In this document: positions 1 to 8,358 of the stretch, piece after piece
Numbering within the stretch: position 1 is the stretch's first letter
Layout: every line of letters begins with the position of its first letter
Assembly: GCA_943331145.2 (NCBI GenBank)
Contig: CALQKL020000008.1
Span: 1 to 21,328, forward strand
DNA from: Chitinophaga pinensis
GTDB taxonomy: Bacteria; Bacteroidota; Bacteroidia; Chitinophagales; Chitinophagaceae
Direction: 5' to 3'
DNA length: 21,328 bases
Position numbers and translations under genes: made by a program
Notes under the pieces: generated by a model
What the model was told of the DNA's origin: nothing
What the model saw: the letters and a program-made list of their open reading frames with translations, nothing else
Databases searched by the model: none

Positions 1-2
1 AG

Positions 3-257
3 TATTCAGGGGATTTACCAAAGCAATTGCTAATTGATTCTTGTAAAGATATTTTGCCAGAACAAGTTTGGAATCGTAAAAAAATGGGATTTGGTTTTCC
101 ATTTTCAAATTGGATGAAAAACAATGAATATTTAGAAGGGTTAATTCAAGACAGCAATAAAAATACGAAACAATATTATAATGATTTCAAAAAAGGAAAT
201 TTGCATTGGTCGCAAATGATGTCGTTGATGATTTTGAAAACCAGGAATGAAGCATAA
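3..257 (+). CDS. asnB: Asparagine synthase (glutamine-hydrolysing)-like protein, C-terminal end only
   Basis: The reading frame is open from the left edge (first whole codon at 3) to the stop at 255-257, so only the last 84 residues of a protein that began upstream are visible. They contain RKKMGFGFPFSNWM, which matches the K-x-GF-x-xP-x-x-x-W segment near the end of class B asparagine synthases. A W-containing hydrophobic tail (WSQMMSLMIL) follows, also usual at the C-terminus of that family. The catalytic glutaminase and PP-loop parts lie outside the window. The family moves ammonia from glutamine onto a carboxyl group. In polysaccharide loci such proteins often amidate uronic acids rather than aspartate, but the substrate cannot be told here. 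A different, complete homologue is at 12169-13995; the two C-termini are clearly divergent, so this is not a recent duplicate. The stop overlaps the start of the next gene by 11 bases. Confidence 0.85.
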   Translation, partial: YSGDLPKQLLIDSCKDILPEQVWNRKKMGFGFPFSNWMKNNEYLEGLIQDSNKNTKQYYNDFKKGNLHWSQMMSLMILKTRNEA

Positions 258-1359
258 TAGAATTTTATTTTTAAGTTTAAGAATATTTTCAGCAACAGGA
301 GGCATTGAAAAAGTATGTAGAATTTTAGGTAAAGCTTTATTTGAAAAAACGTTTCTTGGAAATTGTAGCTTGGAAATTTATTCATCTCATGATTCATCTA
401 ATCAAGCAAAAGACAATGTTTATTTTACATCAGATTGTTTTAGTGGTTTTGGAAATAAGCGTTTGAAATTTTTAAATGCAGCATTTTTTAAAGGATTAAA
501 ATCGGATGTGGTCATATTTAGCCATATCAATCTTTTGCCCATTGGTTGGTTAATTAAACTGTTTTCTCCTAAAACAAAATTGCTCATGTTGGCACATGGA
601 ATTGAAGTGTGGTCATTACCGTTAGGGATAAAAAAAAAGATGCTTGGTTCATGCGATGAGATTTTATGTGTTAGTCAATTTACAAAGGATGAAATGATAA
701 AACTACATGGAGGTGACCCCCAAAAATATACAGTATTAAACAATTGCTTAGATCCTTTTCTTCCAATTTTAACGAAGCAAATTGATAAGACGGAATTAAG
801 GTATAATCATGGGTTTAAGCCATTTGATAATATACTTTTCACCTTAACAAGAATGGATGCTACGGAGCGTTATAAAGGTTACGATAGAGTATTACAAGCG
901 ATGTCATTATTGATAAACGAAATGCCCGATTTGAAATATATTATTGGAGGAAGCTATGATGAAATTGAAAAGAATAATATAGATGCTTTAATTGCAAATT
1001 TGGGTTTAATAGATCATGTAAAGATTGCAGGTTTTATTCCTGATAGCGATTTGAAAGATTATTTTCTAATGACTGATCTATATGTAATGCCGAGTTATAA
1101 TGAAGGTTTTGGCATTGTATTTATTGAAGCGATGTATCATGGACTTCCCGTTATTGCGGGTAATAAAGATGGTTCAGTGGATGCATTGCTAAATGGAAAA
1201 CTTGGAACCCTTATAGATCCAATGGATTTCGTATCCTTGAAAAATGCAATCAAAGACAATTTTGAAAATTCAAAAAATAAAAAAGTAGACAAGGCGGTTT
1301 TGATGGCACATTTTGGATACGATGTATACAAGGAAAAGCTAAGTGTAATTTTAAATTAA
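247..1359 (+). CDS. Glycosyltransferase family 4 (GT-B fold)
   Basis: A 370-residue GT-B retaining glycosyltransferase that should transfer a sugar from a nucleotide-sugar donor to a lipid-linked glycan at the cytoplasmic face of the inner membrane. The N-terminal acceptor domain begins with a beta strand and a glycine loop (LFLSLRIFSATGGIEKV, residues 7-23). The C-terminal donor domain has the conserved basic residues in TRMDATERYKGYDRV (Arg202, Lys210). It also has the E-x7-E motif in EGFGIVFIE (Glu286 and Glu294), followed by AMYHGLPVI. Length is normal for GT4. The ATG at 247 lies inside the end of the upstream asnB-like gene (11-base overlap), implying translational coupling, and wzm starts 3 bases after the stop. 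The donor and linkage cannot be predicted. An uninterrupted run of nine A at 630-638 lies in the coding sequence. Confidence 0.93.
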   Translation: MKHNRILFLSLRIFSATGGIEKVCRILGKALFEKTFLGNCSLEIYSSHDSSNQAKDNVYFTSDCFSGFGNKRLKFLNAAFFKGLKSDVVIFSHINLLPIGWLIKLFSPKTKLLMLAHGIEVWSLPLGIKKKMLGSCDEILCVSQFTKDEMIKLHGGDPQKYTVLNNCLDPFLPILTKQIDKTELRYNHGFKPFDNILFTLTRMDATERYKGYDRVLQAMSLLINEMPDLKYIIGGSYDEIEKNNIDALIANLGLIDHVKIAGFIPDSDLKDYFLMTDLYVMPSYNEGFGIVFIEAMYHGLPVIAGNKDGSVDALLNGKLGTLIDPMDFVSLKNAIKDNFENSKNKKVDKAVLMAHFGYDVYKEKLSVILN

Positions 1360-1362
1360 CAA

Positions 1363-2205
1363 ATGAAGACTACAAAATCTAATAATGAAGATTGGGATTT
1401 GGTTCTAGAATCAGGAAGAGCCGATAAACATTATTGGAAAGACTTATGGCGTTATAGAGATCTATTTTATATTCTCAGTTGGAGAGATATTAAAGTAAGG
1501 TATAAACAAACCGTGTTAGGGGCAGCTTGGAGCATCATTAGGCCTTTACTAACAACAATTATATTTACAATAGTATTTAGTAAAATTGCCAAACTAGATA
1601 ATCCAGGAAACGCACCATATGCATTGATGGTATTTGCCGGTATGTTGCCATGGCAATTTTTTAGTAATGCATTAAGCGAATCAAGCAATAGCTTAATTGG
1701 CAATGCAAATCTTATAACTAAAGTATATTTTCCTCGACTCATTATTCCAGCAAGTTCTGTAATTACCAGTTTGTTGGATTTTGCCATTTCTTTTTTGATA
1801 TTAATTGTCATGATGTTTTGGTATCATTATATTCCTTCTTGGCATATTGTATTTTTACCAGTGTTTATTATACTTGCTTTTTTATGTGCTTTTGGCGTTG
1901 GATTGTACCTTACTGCTGTAAATGTGAAATATCGTGATTTTCGCTACATCATACCTTTCATCATTCAATTTGGACTATACATTACACCTGTTGGTTTTAG
2001 CAGTTCGGTTATTGGAGAAAAGTGGAAATTTTTATATGCTTTAAATCCAATGGTTGGAATTATAGATGGATTTAGGTGGTGCATTTTAGGCGATCCAATG
2101 AATTGGCATTCATTCATTTTTTCATTTGTTGTGATTGTTATTTTTCTAATTATTGGCATTGCCTATTTTAGAAAAATGGAAAAATCATTTGCAGATAACA
2201 TTTAA
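1363..2205 (+). CDS. wzm: ABC-2 type polysaccharide exporter, permease subunit (Wzm)
   Basis: A 280-residue integral membrane protein that forms the channel of an ABC transporter exporting a lipid-linked polysaccharide across the inner membrane. An amphipathic N-terminal stretch (about residues 25-50) carries the family pattern SWRDIKVRYKQTVLG and leads into WSIIRPL and the first membrane helix. About six hydrophobic segments follow, near 56-74, 87-105, 133-152, 162-184, 195-212 and 250-270. The cytoplasmic loop VNVKYRDFRY (187-195) and the ALNPMVGIIDGFRW segment (226-239) are typical of Wzm/TagG/KpsM-type permeases. The partner ATPase gene starts 12 bases downstream. Confidence is high for the family; which glycan it carries is inferred from the surrounding cluster. 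Confidence 0.96.
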   Translation: MKTTKSNNEDWDLVLESGRADKHYWKDLWRYRDLFYILSWRDIKVRYKQTVLGAAWSIIRPLLTTIIFTIVFSKIAKLDNPGNAPYALMVFAGMLPWQFFSNALSESSNSLIGNANLITKVYFPRLIIPASSVITSLLDFAISFLILIVMMFWYHYIPSWHIVFLPVFIILAFLCAFGVGLYLTAVNVKYRDFRYIIPFIIQFGLYITPVGFSSSVIGEKWKFLYALNPMVGIIDGFRWCILGDPMNWHSFIFSFVVIVIFLIIGIAYFRKMEKSFADNI

Positions 2206-2217
2206 TTATTTAGCACA

Positions 2218-3462
2218 TTGTCAAAAATTATAGAAGTTAGGGGGCTTTCAAAATCTTACATCATTAATCATGAGGGTAAAGAAAGTTATACCGCTTTGAG
2301 AGATGTAATTGCTCAAAAAGCAAAAAAAATATTCTCCTTTCCCAATTGGAAATCATTAAATAAAACCCAAGAAGAATTTTGGGCTTTAAAAGATATTGAT
2401 TTTGAAATAGAACAAGGAGACAGGGTAGGTATTATTGGTAGAAACGGTGCTGGAAAAAGTACATTGTTGAAAATTTTATCTAGGATTACTGAGCCTACAA
2501 ATGGTTCCATTAAAATAAAAGGTCGAATTGCTTCTTTGTTGGAAGTCGGCACCGGATTTCATCCTGAACTTTCTGGGAGAGAAAATATTTATTTAAATGG
2601 TGCGATTTTAGGAATGAGCAGAGCCGAAATCAAAAAGCATTTTGATGCTATTGTTGATTTTGCTGAAGTAGAAAAGTTTTTAGATACACCAGTTAAGAGA
2701 TATAGCAGTGGTATGTATGTGCGTTTAGCCTTTGCCGTTGCTGCTCATCTTGAACCAGAGATATTAATTGTAGATGAAGTGTTGGCCGTTGGTGATGCTC
2801 AGTTTCAAAAGAAATGCTTAGGCAAGATGGAAGACGTGAGTAAAAATGAGGGACGGACAGTTCTATTTGTAAGTCATAATATGGGAGTTGTTTCTCAGCT
2901 ATGTACCAGCGCAATTTTGCTCAACAAAGGAACTATTGATTATAATGGTAAAGTTGCTTCAGTTGTAGATAAATATTTAAGAAATCAATCTGCTACAAAT
3001 GATTTTAATTATAATGAAGTTGTAAATGGGATTAAACCAAATTTTATTGAATCAATTAAAATAAAAAACACCGAAGATCAATTTGTTTCTAGCTTTTCTT
3101 TTGACCAACAAATTGTAATAGAATTTACTTGTCAAATAAATCATTATTCGCCAGATTTATTAATCGGCATTGGAATGCAAGACAAGTCTAATAGTAGAGT
3201 GTTTACTGTTGTAAAAGAAATTGACTTTTTCATGGATAACAAATCTGGTCAATTGCGTGGAGAATTAACTTTACCTCAATCATTATTTGCGCCAAATGTT
3301 TATTCTTTTGTTTTTGCATTATGGACAAAAATGGGAGTCATTCATGATGTTGCTGAAAATGTATGTGTAATTAGTATTCACGATAATGGAACTTCACTAG
3401 CTGCATTTGAAGGGGCTGATTACGGCTCAGTAATTATAAATCCTACTTGGAAGTCATGTTAA
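2218..3462 (+). CDS. wzt: ABC-2 type polysaccharide exporter, ATP-binding subunit with C-terminal domain (Wzt)
   Basis: A 414-residue ATPase that powers export of the lipid-linked polysaccharide. The nucleotide-binding domain occupies about residues 1-250. It has Walker A GRNGAGKST (74-82), signature YSSGM (162-166), Walker B ILIVDE (182-187) and the switch His220 in FVSHN. Residues about 265-414 form an extra beta-rich domain, as in Wzt proteins of the E. coli O9a and Raoultella O2a type, where this domain recognises the finished or capped glycan. Capsule-type KpsT lacks it. The start must be the TTG at 2218: the frame has a stop at 2203-2205 and no ATG before residue 133, already past Walker A, and starting at TTG preserves the usual IIEVRGLSKSY beginning. 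The 3' end overlaps the acyltransferase start (ATG at 3456) by 7 bases. Confidence 0.96.
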   Translation: MSKIIEVRGLSKSYIINHEGKESYTALRDVIAQKAKKIFSFPNWKSLNKTQEEFWALKDIDFEIEQGDRVGIIGRNGAGKSTLLKILSRITEPTNGSIKIKGRIASLLEVGTGFHPELSGRENIYLNGAILGMSRAEIKKHFDAIVDFAEVEKFLDTPVKRYSSGMYVRLAFAVAAHLEPEILIVDEVLAVGDAQFQKKCLGKMEDVSKNEGRTVLFVSHNMGVVSQLCTSAILLNKGTIDYNGKVASVVDKYLRNQSATNDFNYNEVVNGIKPNFIESIKIKNTEDQFVSSFSFDQQIVIEFTCQINHYSPDLLIGIGMQDKSNSRVFTVVKEIDFFMDNKSGQLRGELTLPQSLFAPNVYSFVFALWTKMGVIHDVAENVCVISIHDNGTSLAAFEGADYGSVIINPTWKSC

Positions 3463-4079
3463 AAAAACTTTTTAAAAATATCATCTATCGTTTTTTTAGT
3501 GTTGGTATGAACGAGTACCAAAAACAAGAAACCAATGCTCAAAGAAATAATTTTTTAAATAATTCAATTTTTGATAAAAGTATTATCACAGGAAAAACTA
3601 CCCGGATCATTAATAATGCTGGTGTTAAAGAACGTATTGTACTAAAAGGCCAATCTATTATTTTAGGCGAAATACAAACCATGCAACATGGCGGTATGGT
3701 CAAAATTGGTGAGCACGTATTTATTGGTGAGCATACTAGAATTTGGTCTTCTGCTTCAATTACAATTGGTGATCGTGTTTTGATATCACACAATGTAAAT
3801 ATTCATGATAATAATTCTCATCTTTTAGATAAACATTTACGCCATCAAGAGTTTATATACGTTTATGAAAATCATAAGCCTTTTCCACACAATCAATTGC
3901 CTGAAATGGGAATAGTAATCGGAGATGATGTTTGGATTGGTTTTAATGCTACAATTTTAAAAGGTGTTACTATTGGAAATGGTGCAATTATTGGCGCAAA
4001 TTCAATCGTAACAAAAGATGTTCCAGCAGGTGCTGTAGTTGTTGGCGCAGAACAAAAAATCATTAAGTTTTTAGATTAA
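3456..4079 (+). CDS. Hexapeptide-repeat (left-handed beta-helix) acyltransferase, probably O-acetyltransferase
   Basis: A 207-residue trimeric-type transferase expected to acetylate a sugar hydroxyl from acetyl-CoA. Hexapeptide repeats ([LIV]-G-x4 pattern) are seen at about residues 82-118 (VKIGEHVFIGEHTRIW and SITIGDRVLIS). They resume at 152-190 (IVIGDDVWIGFNATILKGV, then TIGNGAIIGANSIV). They are interrupted by a loop at 119-150, as in maltose/galactoside acetyltransferase relatives. His117 or His122, in IHDNNSH, is the likely catalytic base. The N-terminus is a short basic-hydrophobic segment. I chose the ATG at 3456 over an in-frame TTG at 3447: ATG is the stronger start and gives a 7-base overlap with wzt. 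Position after the exporter suggests it decorates the exported glycan; the acceptor is unknown. Confidence 0.9.
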   Translation: MLKKLFKNIIYRFFSVGMNEYQKQETNAQRNNFLNNSIFDKSIITGKTTRIINNAGVKERIVLKGQSIILGEIQTMQHGGMVKIGEHVFIGEHTRIWSSASITIGDRVLISHNVNIHDNNSHLLDKHLRHQEFIYVYENHKPFPHNQLPEMGIVIGDDVWIGFNATILKGVTIGNGAIIGANSIVTKDVPAGAVVVGAEQKIIKFLD

Positions 4080-4090
4080 AAATCTTTTTT
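4073..4090 (+). terminator. Weak terminator-like hairpin at the end of the acyltransferase gene
   Basis: A 5-bp stem (AGATT at 4073-4077, AATCT at 4081-4085) with a 3-base loop is followed by a run of T. It overlaps the stop codon and precedes the 44-base gap before the next gene. A longer overlapping inverted repeat also exists (TTTAGAT at 4070-4076 and ATCTAAA at 4091-4097). The stem is short and AT-only apart from one pair, so it may not work as a terminator. Confidence 0.25.
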
Positions 4091-4123
4091 ATCTAAATTA
4101 TTAAAACGAAACATAAAATAATA

Positions 4124-5341
4124 ATGAAAATTGCTTTTGTTGATAATCTTCAAGTAGGTGGAGGACTTTCTCGCTTTTCATTATTACTTTGTAAAAGTTT
4201 GATAGAATTAGAAGATGGCATTCAAATAGATTATTTTATTCATTGTCAAAATCTAAAACTTGTTCCTGAATTATTATCCATTAAAAAAGTTAACGTAATT
4301 GTTTTGAACTCTACTTTGCCTTTAAATAACGCAGGGAAAGTAATTCTTAAATTGAAATCTTTTTTGGGCATTAAAACGCACATAAATCCAGTTATTGATG
4401 AAATTGAAAAGAACGTTAATGAAAAATATGATGTCGCATTTTTTCCATCAGCACACATGATGGAACGTCCAAATTTAAAAATCCCAATAGTTGGAACATT
4501 GCACGATTTTAACTGGAAGTATTTTTTTGGAAGGCAGATATTTTCGAGTGATTTTGTAAAAAAAATGGATGTTGAAATTGTTAAATGGATGCAAGGCGGT
4601 TTTACAGTTTGTTCTGCTCAAGATGTTGTTGATGAAGCAAAGAAATTGTATCCCAATGTTGAAAAATATCCTAAAGTAATACATATCGCTCCGGTTGTAG
4701 TAAATACAATGGTTTCGGAATTACAATCAACAGAGATACTTAGTAAACTAAACATTAATTACCCGTACATAATTTTCCCGGGAAATTTTTTCCCGCATAA
4801 AAATCATTTAAATCTTTTTTCCGCTTTTTATCTATTAAAACAAAGAGCAGGGTTTGAAAATTATAAATTATTATTAACTGGCGTAAATTCTGAACAAGTT
4901 AATTATGGTGTTGCAGAATATAGAGGCGTACAGCTTATTTCTGTAGTAAAACAAGATTCGGATTTCGATATTAGAGGTCTCGGTTATCAATCAAATGAAG
5001 TTATTGATGTATTAATAGCTAACGCTAAATTGCTTGTTTCGCCATCGATTTATGAAGCCATTTGTACGCCCGCAATGGATGCATGGAATTTCGGTGTGCC
5101 AACAGCAATTTCCGATATTGCTCCGTTTAGAGAGCATGAAAAAGCTTGGGGAGTTCAATCTGTTTATTTTGATCCAATGAATCCCACCGACATTGCGGAT
5201 AAACTTGAAGCATGTTTGAATGATTATGAAAATACAAAGAAACAAGGACAAATTTCTCGAGATAAAATGAAGGCATATGGATGGGGTAAAGTTGCTACAT
5301 CATATTTAGAAGTGTTTAAAAATGCAATAGAAAATAAATGA
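4124..5341 (+). CDS. Glycosyltransferase family 4 (GT-B fold)
   Basis: A 405-residue GT-B enzyme. The N-terminal domain starts MKIAFVDNLQVGGGLSRFS, a strand plus glycine-rich loop of the GT4 type. The donor-binding domain has FPGNFFPHKNH (218-228, with Lys226 in the usual basic position). The motif region is SPSIYEAICTPAMDAWNFG (306-324). The usual E-x7-E pair reads Glu311 ... Asp319 here, a conservative change that could alter catalysis or just reflect a subfamily. It is preceded by a 44-base AT-rich gap with a possible weak hairpin. Its stop shares the ATGA overlap with the SDR gene, so the two are probably translated together. Donor and acceptor are not predictable. Confidence 0.92.
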   Translation: MKIAFVDNLQVGGGLSRFSLLLCKSLIELEDGIQIDYFIHCQNLKLVPELLSIKKVNVIVLNSTLPLNNAGKVILKLKSFLGIKTHINPVIDEIEKNVNEKYDVAFFPSAHMMERPNLKIPIVGTLHDFNWKYFFGRQIFSSDFVKKMDVEIVKWMQGGFTVCSAQDVVDEAKKLYPNVEKYPKVIHIAPVVVNTMVSELQSTEILSKLNINYPYIIFPGNFFPHKNHLNLFSAFYLLKQRAGFENYKLLLTGVNSEQVNYGVAEYRGVQLISVVKQDSDFDIRGLGYQSNEVIDVLIANAKLLVSPSIYEAICTPAMDAWNFGVPTAISDIAPFREHEKAWGVQSVYFDPMNPTDIADKLEACLNDYENTKKQGQISRDKMKAYGWGKVATSYLEVFKNAIENK

Positions 5342-6237
5342 AAGTATTAATTATAGGCTCTGAAGGTTTTATTGGCAGTCATCTTATTGACTTTTTTTTA
5401 TTAAAAGGGTTTGAAGTAATTGGCGTTGATTTATTAGAACAATCGCGTTTACCAATTTCATATTATCAGCTTAATCATGAACACGATACTTTGTCTGTTG
5501 TTTTGAATCAACATTCATTTGATTATTGTATTAATGCAGCCGGAAATGGAGACGTTAATCTTTCTGTTTCTAATCCCGAGCAAGATTTCAAGTCGAATAC
5601 GTTCTTTACATTTCAAATTCTCGAAGGGTTAAGATTGTACAATGCAAATTGTAAATTTTTATACATTTCTAGTGCAGCAGTTTATGGTAATCCAGAAAAA
5701 TTACCCATTTCAGAAACAGATTCTGTGAAACCGATTTCTCCTTATGGTTGGCACAAATTGTTATCAGAAAATATATGTAAAGAATATTTTGAATTGTACA
5801 ACATTCAATCCGCAATTGTAAGACCGTTTTCTGTGTATGGACCAGGTTTGAAAAAACAAATATTTTGGGATGTATTCAATAAGTCTTCCAATCAAGATGA
5901 ACATTTGGAATTATGGGGTGGAGGACAAGAAGCAAGGGATTTTGTTTTTATTGATGATTTAGTAGTTGCAATAGATTTAATCTTATCTCAAACACATTTA
6001 AATGCTGAAAAATTCAATATCGCCTCTGGCGAAATGACACTAATTAATGATGCTGTAAATTTACTTCTTAAAAATTTAGACATAAAAAAAACAATTGTTT
6101 TTAATGGTCAAACTCACAAAGGAAATCCCATTCAATGGAAAGCAAATATTTCTAACTTGTTAAATTTAGGGTATAAACCCTCTGTAAAAATTGAACAAGG
6201 CATTAGCAATTTAGCAGTTTGGCTAAAATCGCAATAG
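5338..6237 (+). CDS. NAD(P)-dependent nucleotide-sugar epimerase/dehydratase/reductase (extended SDR)
   Basis: A 299-residue extended short-chain dehydrogenase that should act on a nucleotide-activated sugar in the cytoplasm. The Rossmann dinucleotide motif GSEGFIG (Gly7, Gly10, Gly13) opens the protein. The catalytic triad is visible as Ser112 (in YISSAAVYG), Tyr136 and Lys140 (YGWHK, the YxxxK motif). The substrate-side segment RPFSVYGPG and the late RDFVFIDDLV block are typical of GalE/RmlD/WcaG-like sugar SDRs. Length is a little short (GalE is about 340). I cannot decide between a 4-epimerase, a 4-keto reductase (for example one making dTDP-6-deoxy sugars) or a dehydratase. It lies between two GT4 genes with overlap or close spacing on both sides, so it likely supplies a donor for one of them. 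Confidence 0.9.
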   Translation: MKVLIIGSEGFIGSHLIDFFLLKGFEVIGVDLLEQSRLPISYYQLNHEHDTLSVVLNQHSFDYCINAAGNGDVNLSVSNPEQDFKSNTFFTFQILEGLRLYNANCKFLYISSAAVYGNPEKLPISETDSVKPISPYGWHKLLSENICKEYFELYNIQSAIVRPFSVYGPGLKKQIFWDVFNKSSNQDEHLELWGGGQEARDFVFIDDLVVAIDLILSQTHLNAEKFNIASGEMTLINDAVNLLLKNLDIKKTIVFNGQTHKGNPIQWKANISNLLNLGYKPSVKIEQGISNLAVWLKSQ

Positions 6238-6248
6238 ATTCAAACTCA

Positions 6249-7409
6249 TTGAAAAAGATAACTTATTTTATTGATGATAAATTGGGCGGTGTTAGTTCGC
6301 TTAATTTAAATTTAATCAAACAAGCTCCAACAGGTGTTCAACAAGAAATTATAAATATTGTTGAATTAAATGGTTCAATTTCTAGAGCTCGTATTAAATA
6401 TCCAGTAGAAAAACAAGTTGAATTTATAAACGATTTTAAAAACAATGCTTATTCAGAATTAAAAAAGTTAAATTCACTTCTTTCTGCTGAAGAAGGTGTG
6501 TTGGTTTTAAATTATGGTACAGAAATGGCAATGCTTGATCATTATCATGTTCCGCAAACTACATTTCAATTGGTGCATGACGAATATAATCTTCGTTTGG
6601 CAAAGGAATACGGGCATGTAGTTGATGTGTTTATTTGTCATAATGCTTTTATTCAATCTCAGTTATTATTGTTATATCCCGATAGGAAAAATGATATTTT
6701 TTTCTTGTCTCATGGCGTGCAAATTCCAAAGTTTTTTAGAGAAAAAAAATCGTCACCACTTCGTTTGTTGTTTTTAGGCCGTTTTACAAAGTCTAAAGGG
6801 ATATTTGATTTGCCTAAAATTGCTGCAATTTTAAGAGAAAAGGGAGTTTCTGTTTCCTGGACTTGTATTGGTTCAGGGCCAGAGGAATTAGATTTTAAAT
6901 CAAGTTGGCATATGCTTGACAATGTTAAATTTATTTCACCAAAAACAAATGAAGAAGTAATTGAAATCGCATCACAGCATGATGTATTTGTTTTGCCTAC
7001 TAAATTTGAAGGTACGCCAGTTTCATTGTTAGAAACAATGAGTGTAGGGGTGGTTCCAGTTATAACCTCATTAAATGGAGGCATACAAGAGATTGTAACA
7101 AATGATATCGGATATGCTTTACCGATAGACGATAATAAAGCTTTTGCAAATGCGATTGTAGCCTTACATGAAAATAGAGAGAAACTAGAGCTGTTAAGTA
7201 ATTCATGTAGGCAAAAAATAATCGAACAGTTTAATTTAGAAAATACGGCTAAAACTTACTTTTCACTTTTCTTAAACTATACAGCATTTAAAAAAGAAAA
7301 GAAAATTAAAAAACTCAAATTAGGATCTATTTTAGATCAACCTTTTCTACCTAATTTTTTCACTAGATTTTTAAGACTTTTAAAGTCTTATTTTTTTACT
7401 TTTTTTTAA
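6249..7409 (+). CDS. Glycosyltransferase family 4 (GT-B fold)
   Basis: A GT-B enzyme of 386 residues from the TTG at 6249, which gives the typical beginning MKKITYFIDDKLGGVSSLN. A second TTG at 6219 would add ten residues and overlap the SDR by 19 bases. There is no ATG in frame for about 90 codons, so a TTG start seems forced. Donor-domain motifs are FLGRFTKSKGIFD (175-187, numbering from 6249) and FEGTPVSLLE, with Glu254 and Glu262 as the E-x7-E pair. The last 20 or so residues are basic-aromatic and hydrophobic (FFTRFLRLLKSYFFTFF), a possible membrane-surface anchor. A hairpin followed by T runs lies inside the last codons, so transcription may be reduced after this gene. Substrate unknown. 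Confidence 0.9.
   Translation: MKKITYFIDDKLGGVSSLNLNLIKQAPTGVQQEIINIVELNGSISRARIKYPVEKQVEFINDFKNNAYSELKKLNSLLSAEEGVLVLNYGTEMAMLDHYHVPQTTFQLVHDEYNLRLAKEYGHVVDVFICHNAFIQSQLLLLYPDRKNDIFFLSHGVQIPKFFREKKSSPLRLLFLGRFTKSKGIFDLPKIAAILREKGVSVSWTCIGSGPEELDFKSSWHMLDNVKFISPKTNEEVIEIASQHDVFVLPTKFEGTPVSLLETMSVGVVPVITSLNGGIQEIVTNDIGYALPIDDNKAFANAIVALHENREKLELLSNSCRQKIIEQFNLENTAKTYFSLFLNYTAFKKEKKIKKLKLGSILDQPFLPNFFTRFLRLLKSYFFTFF
7372..7397 (+). terminator. Terminator-like hairpin with T-tract in the 3' end of a GT4 gene
   Basis: An 8-bp perfect stem (TAAGACTT at 7372-7379, AAGTCTTA at 7383-7390) with a 3-base loop is followed at once by seven T, then AC and another T run. This is the layout of a factor-independent terminator, although the stem has only two G-C pairs. 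It sits within the last codons of the GT4 gene and ahead of the 34-base gap to the next gene. It could be a partial terminator or attenuator dividing the cluster. Confidence 0.45.
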
Positions 7410-7443
7410 TTCTAATCCAAAGTGCGTTAAAAATGATTTTAAC

Positions 7444-8358
7444 ATGAATACTCCGTTTGTTTCGGTTTGTTTATTTACATATAATTACGAACGTTTTCTT
7501 AACCAAGCAGTTGATAGTGTTATTCAACAGCAATGTGATTTTGATTTCGAAATATTGATTTGTGATGATTGCAGTACAGATGATACCTTAAAAGTTGCAA
7601 ATCAATATCAATTAAAATATCCAAATATTATAAGGGTTTTATCTCATGAAAAAAATCAAGGAGGTACAAAAAATTGGTTAAGAGCAATACAGTCTTGTAA
7701 AGGGAAATATATTGCTTTGATGGATGGAGATGATTATTTTTCAGACTCAAGCAAATTAAAGAAGCAAGCAGAAATCATGGAACTGGATAATGATTTGGTT
7801 TTATGTTTTCACTCTGTTGATGAAATTTATGACGACGCACCAGAGCTGAATAAGACAGTTGTTTTTGAAAAAGAATATTATGAACTTGCTGACTTTATAA
7901 AAAATGGATGGTTTGTTAGAACGTCATCTACATTTTTTCGAAATGGTGTTATTGCAAATGAAATGCCAACATGGGTTCATGATTTTCCATATAGATTTGA
8001 TACGATATTACATGTGCTGCTTTGTCAACATGGGAAAGCATATAATTTAAAAGAAAGTTTAAGTGTTTGGCGAAAACATAAGAAAGGTATGTCGAATTGG
8101 TTAATGACTAATCAAATTCAGAATACTCAAAAAAAAATCGATTTAGCCAAAAAATTAAATGAGATAACTCAATTTAAATTCAAAAAAGAATCTTCACTTT
8201 TTATTGCAAAAGAAAACAGCTTGTTGTTTTTTTATTTTGTAAGGAATTTTATTTTTTGGAAATATCCAATTTTATTTTTCAATAGTTTAATTAGGATGGA
8301 CTTTTATTTTTTTTTAAAACTACTAAAAGGGAAAAAGCATGGGATTAAAAATGCTTGA
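7444..8358 (+). CDS. Glycosyltransferase family 2 (GT-A fold)
   Basis: A 304-residue inverting GT-A transferase. The N-terminus has the standard PFVSVCLFTYNYERFL strand-loop. It is followed by the nucleotide-binding CDDCSTDDT (40-48) and the metal-binding D-x-D region LMDGDDYF (92-99, Asp94-Asp97). Residues after about 220 are basic and aromatic-rich without clear membrane helices. The gene starts 34 bases after a terminator-like hairpin. Its last nine codons (GKKHGIKNA) are encoded by a 28-bp sequence that recurs at the start of wecD, 1075 bp downstream, in a different frame. The present C-terminus may therefore be a product of recombination. A nine-T run (8307-8315) lies near the 3' end. 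Donor unknown. Confidence 0.93.
   Translation: MNTPFVSVCLFTYNYERFLNQAVDSVIQQQCDFDFEILICDDCSTDDTLKVANQYQLKYPNIIRVLSHEKNQGGTKNWLRAIQSCKGKYIALMDGDDYFSDSSKLKKQAEIMELDNDLVLCFHSVDEIYDDAPELNKTVVFEKEYYELADFIKNGWFVRTSSTFFRNGVIANEMPTWVHDFPYRFDTILHVLLCQHGKAYNLKESLSVWRKHKKGMSNWLMTNQIQNTQKKIDLAKKLNEITQFKFKKESSLFIAKENSLLFFYFVRNFIFWKYPILFFNSLIRMDFYFFLKLLKGKKHGIKNA

Noticed and set aside
1467..1811. Reverse-strand open frame opposite wzm, and similar ones such as 6710-7084, 12774-13085 and 13805-14089
   Set aside because: All lie opposite well-recognised + strand genes, show no family motifs, and are the expected by-product of AT-rich coding sequence.
3447..3455. TTG start at 3447 for the hexapeptide acyltransferase
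   Set aside because: An ATG three codons later (3456) gives a normal N-terminus and a short overlap with the wzt stop.
6219..6248. TTG start at 6219 for the third GT4 gene
   Set aside because: It adds ten residues with no family similarity and a 19-base overlap. The TTG at 6249 gives the typical GT4 beginning. I cannot exclude 6219.
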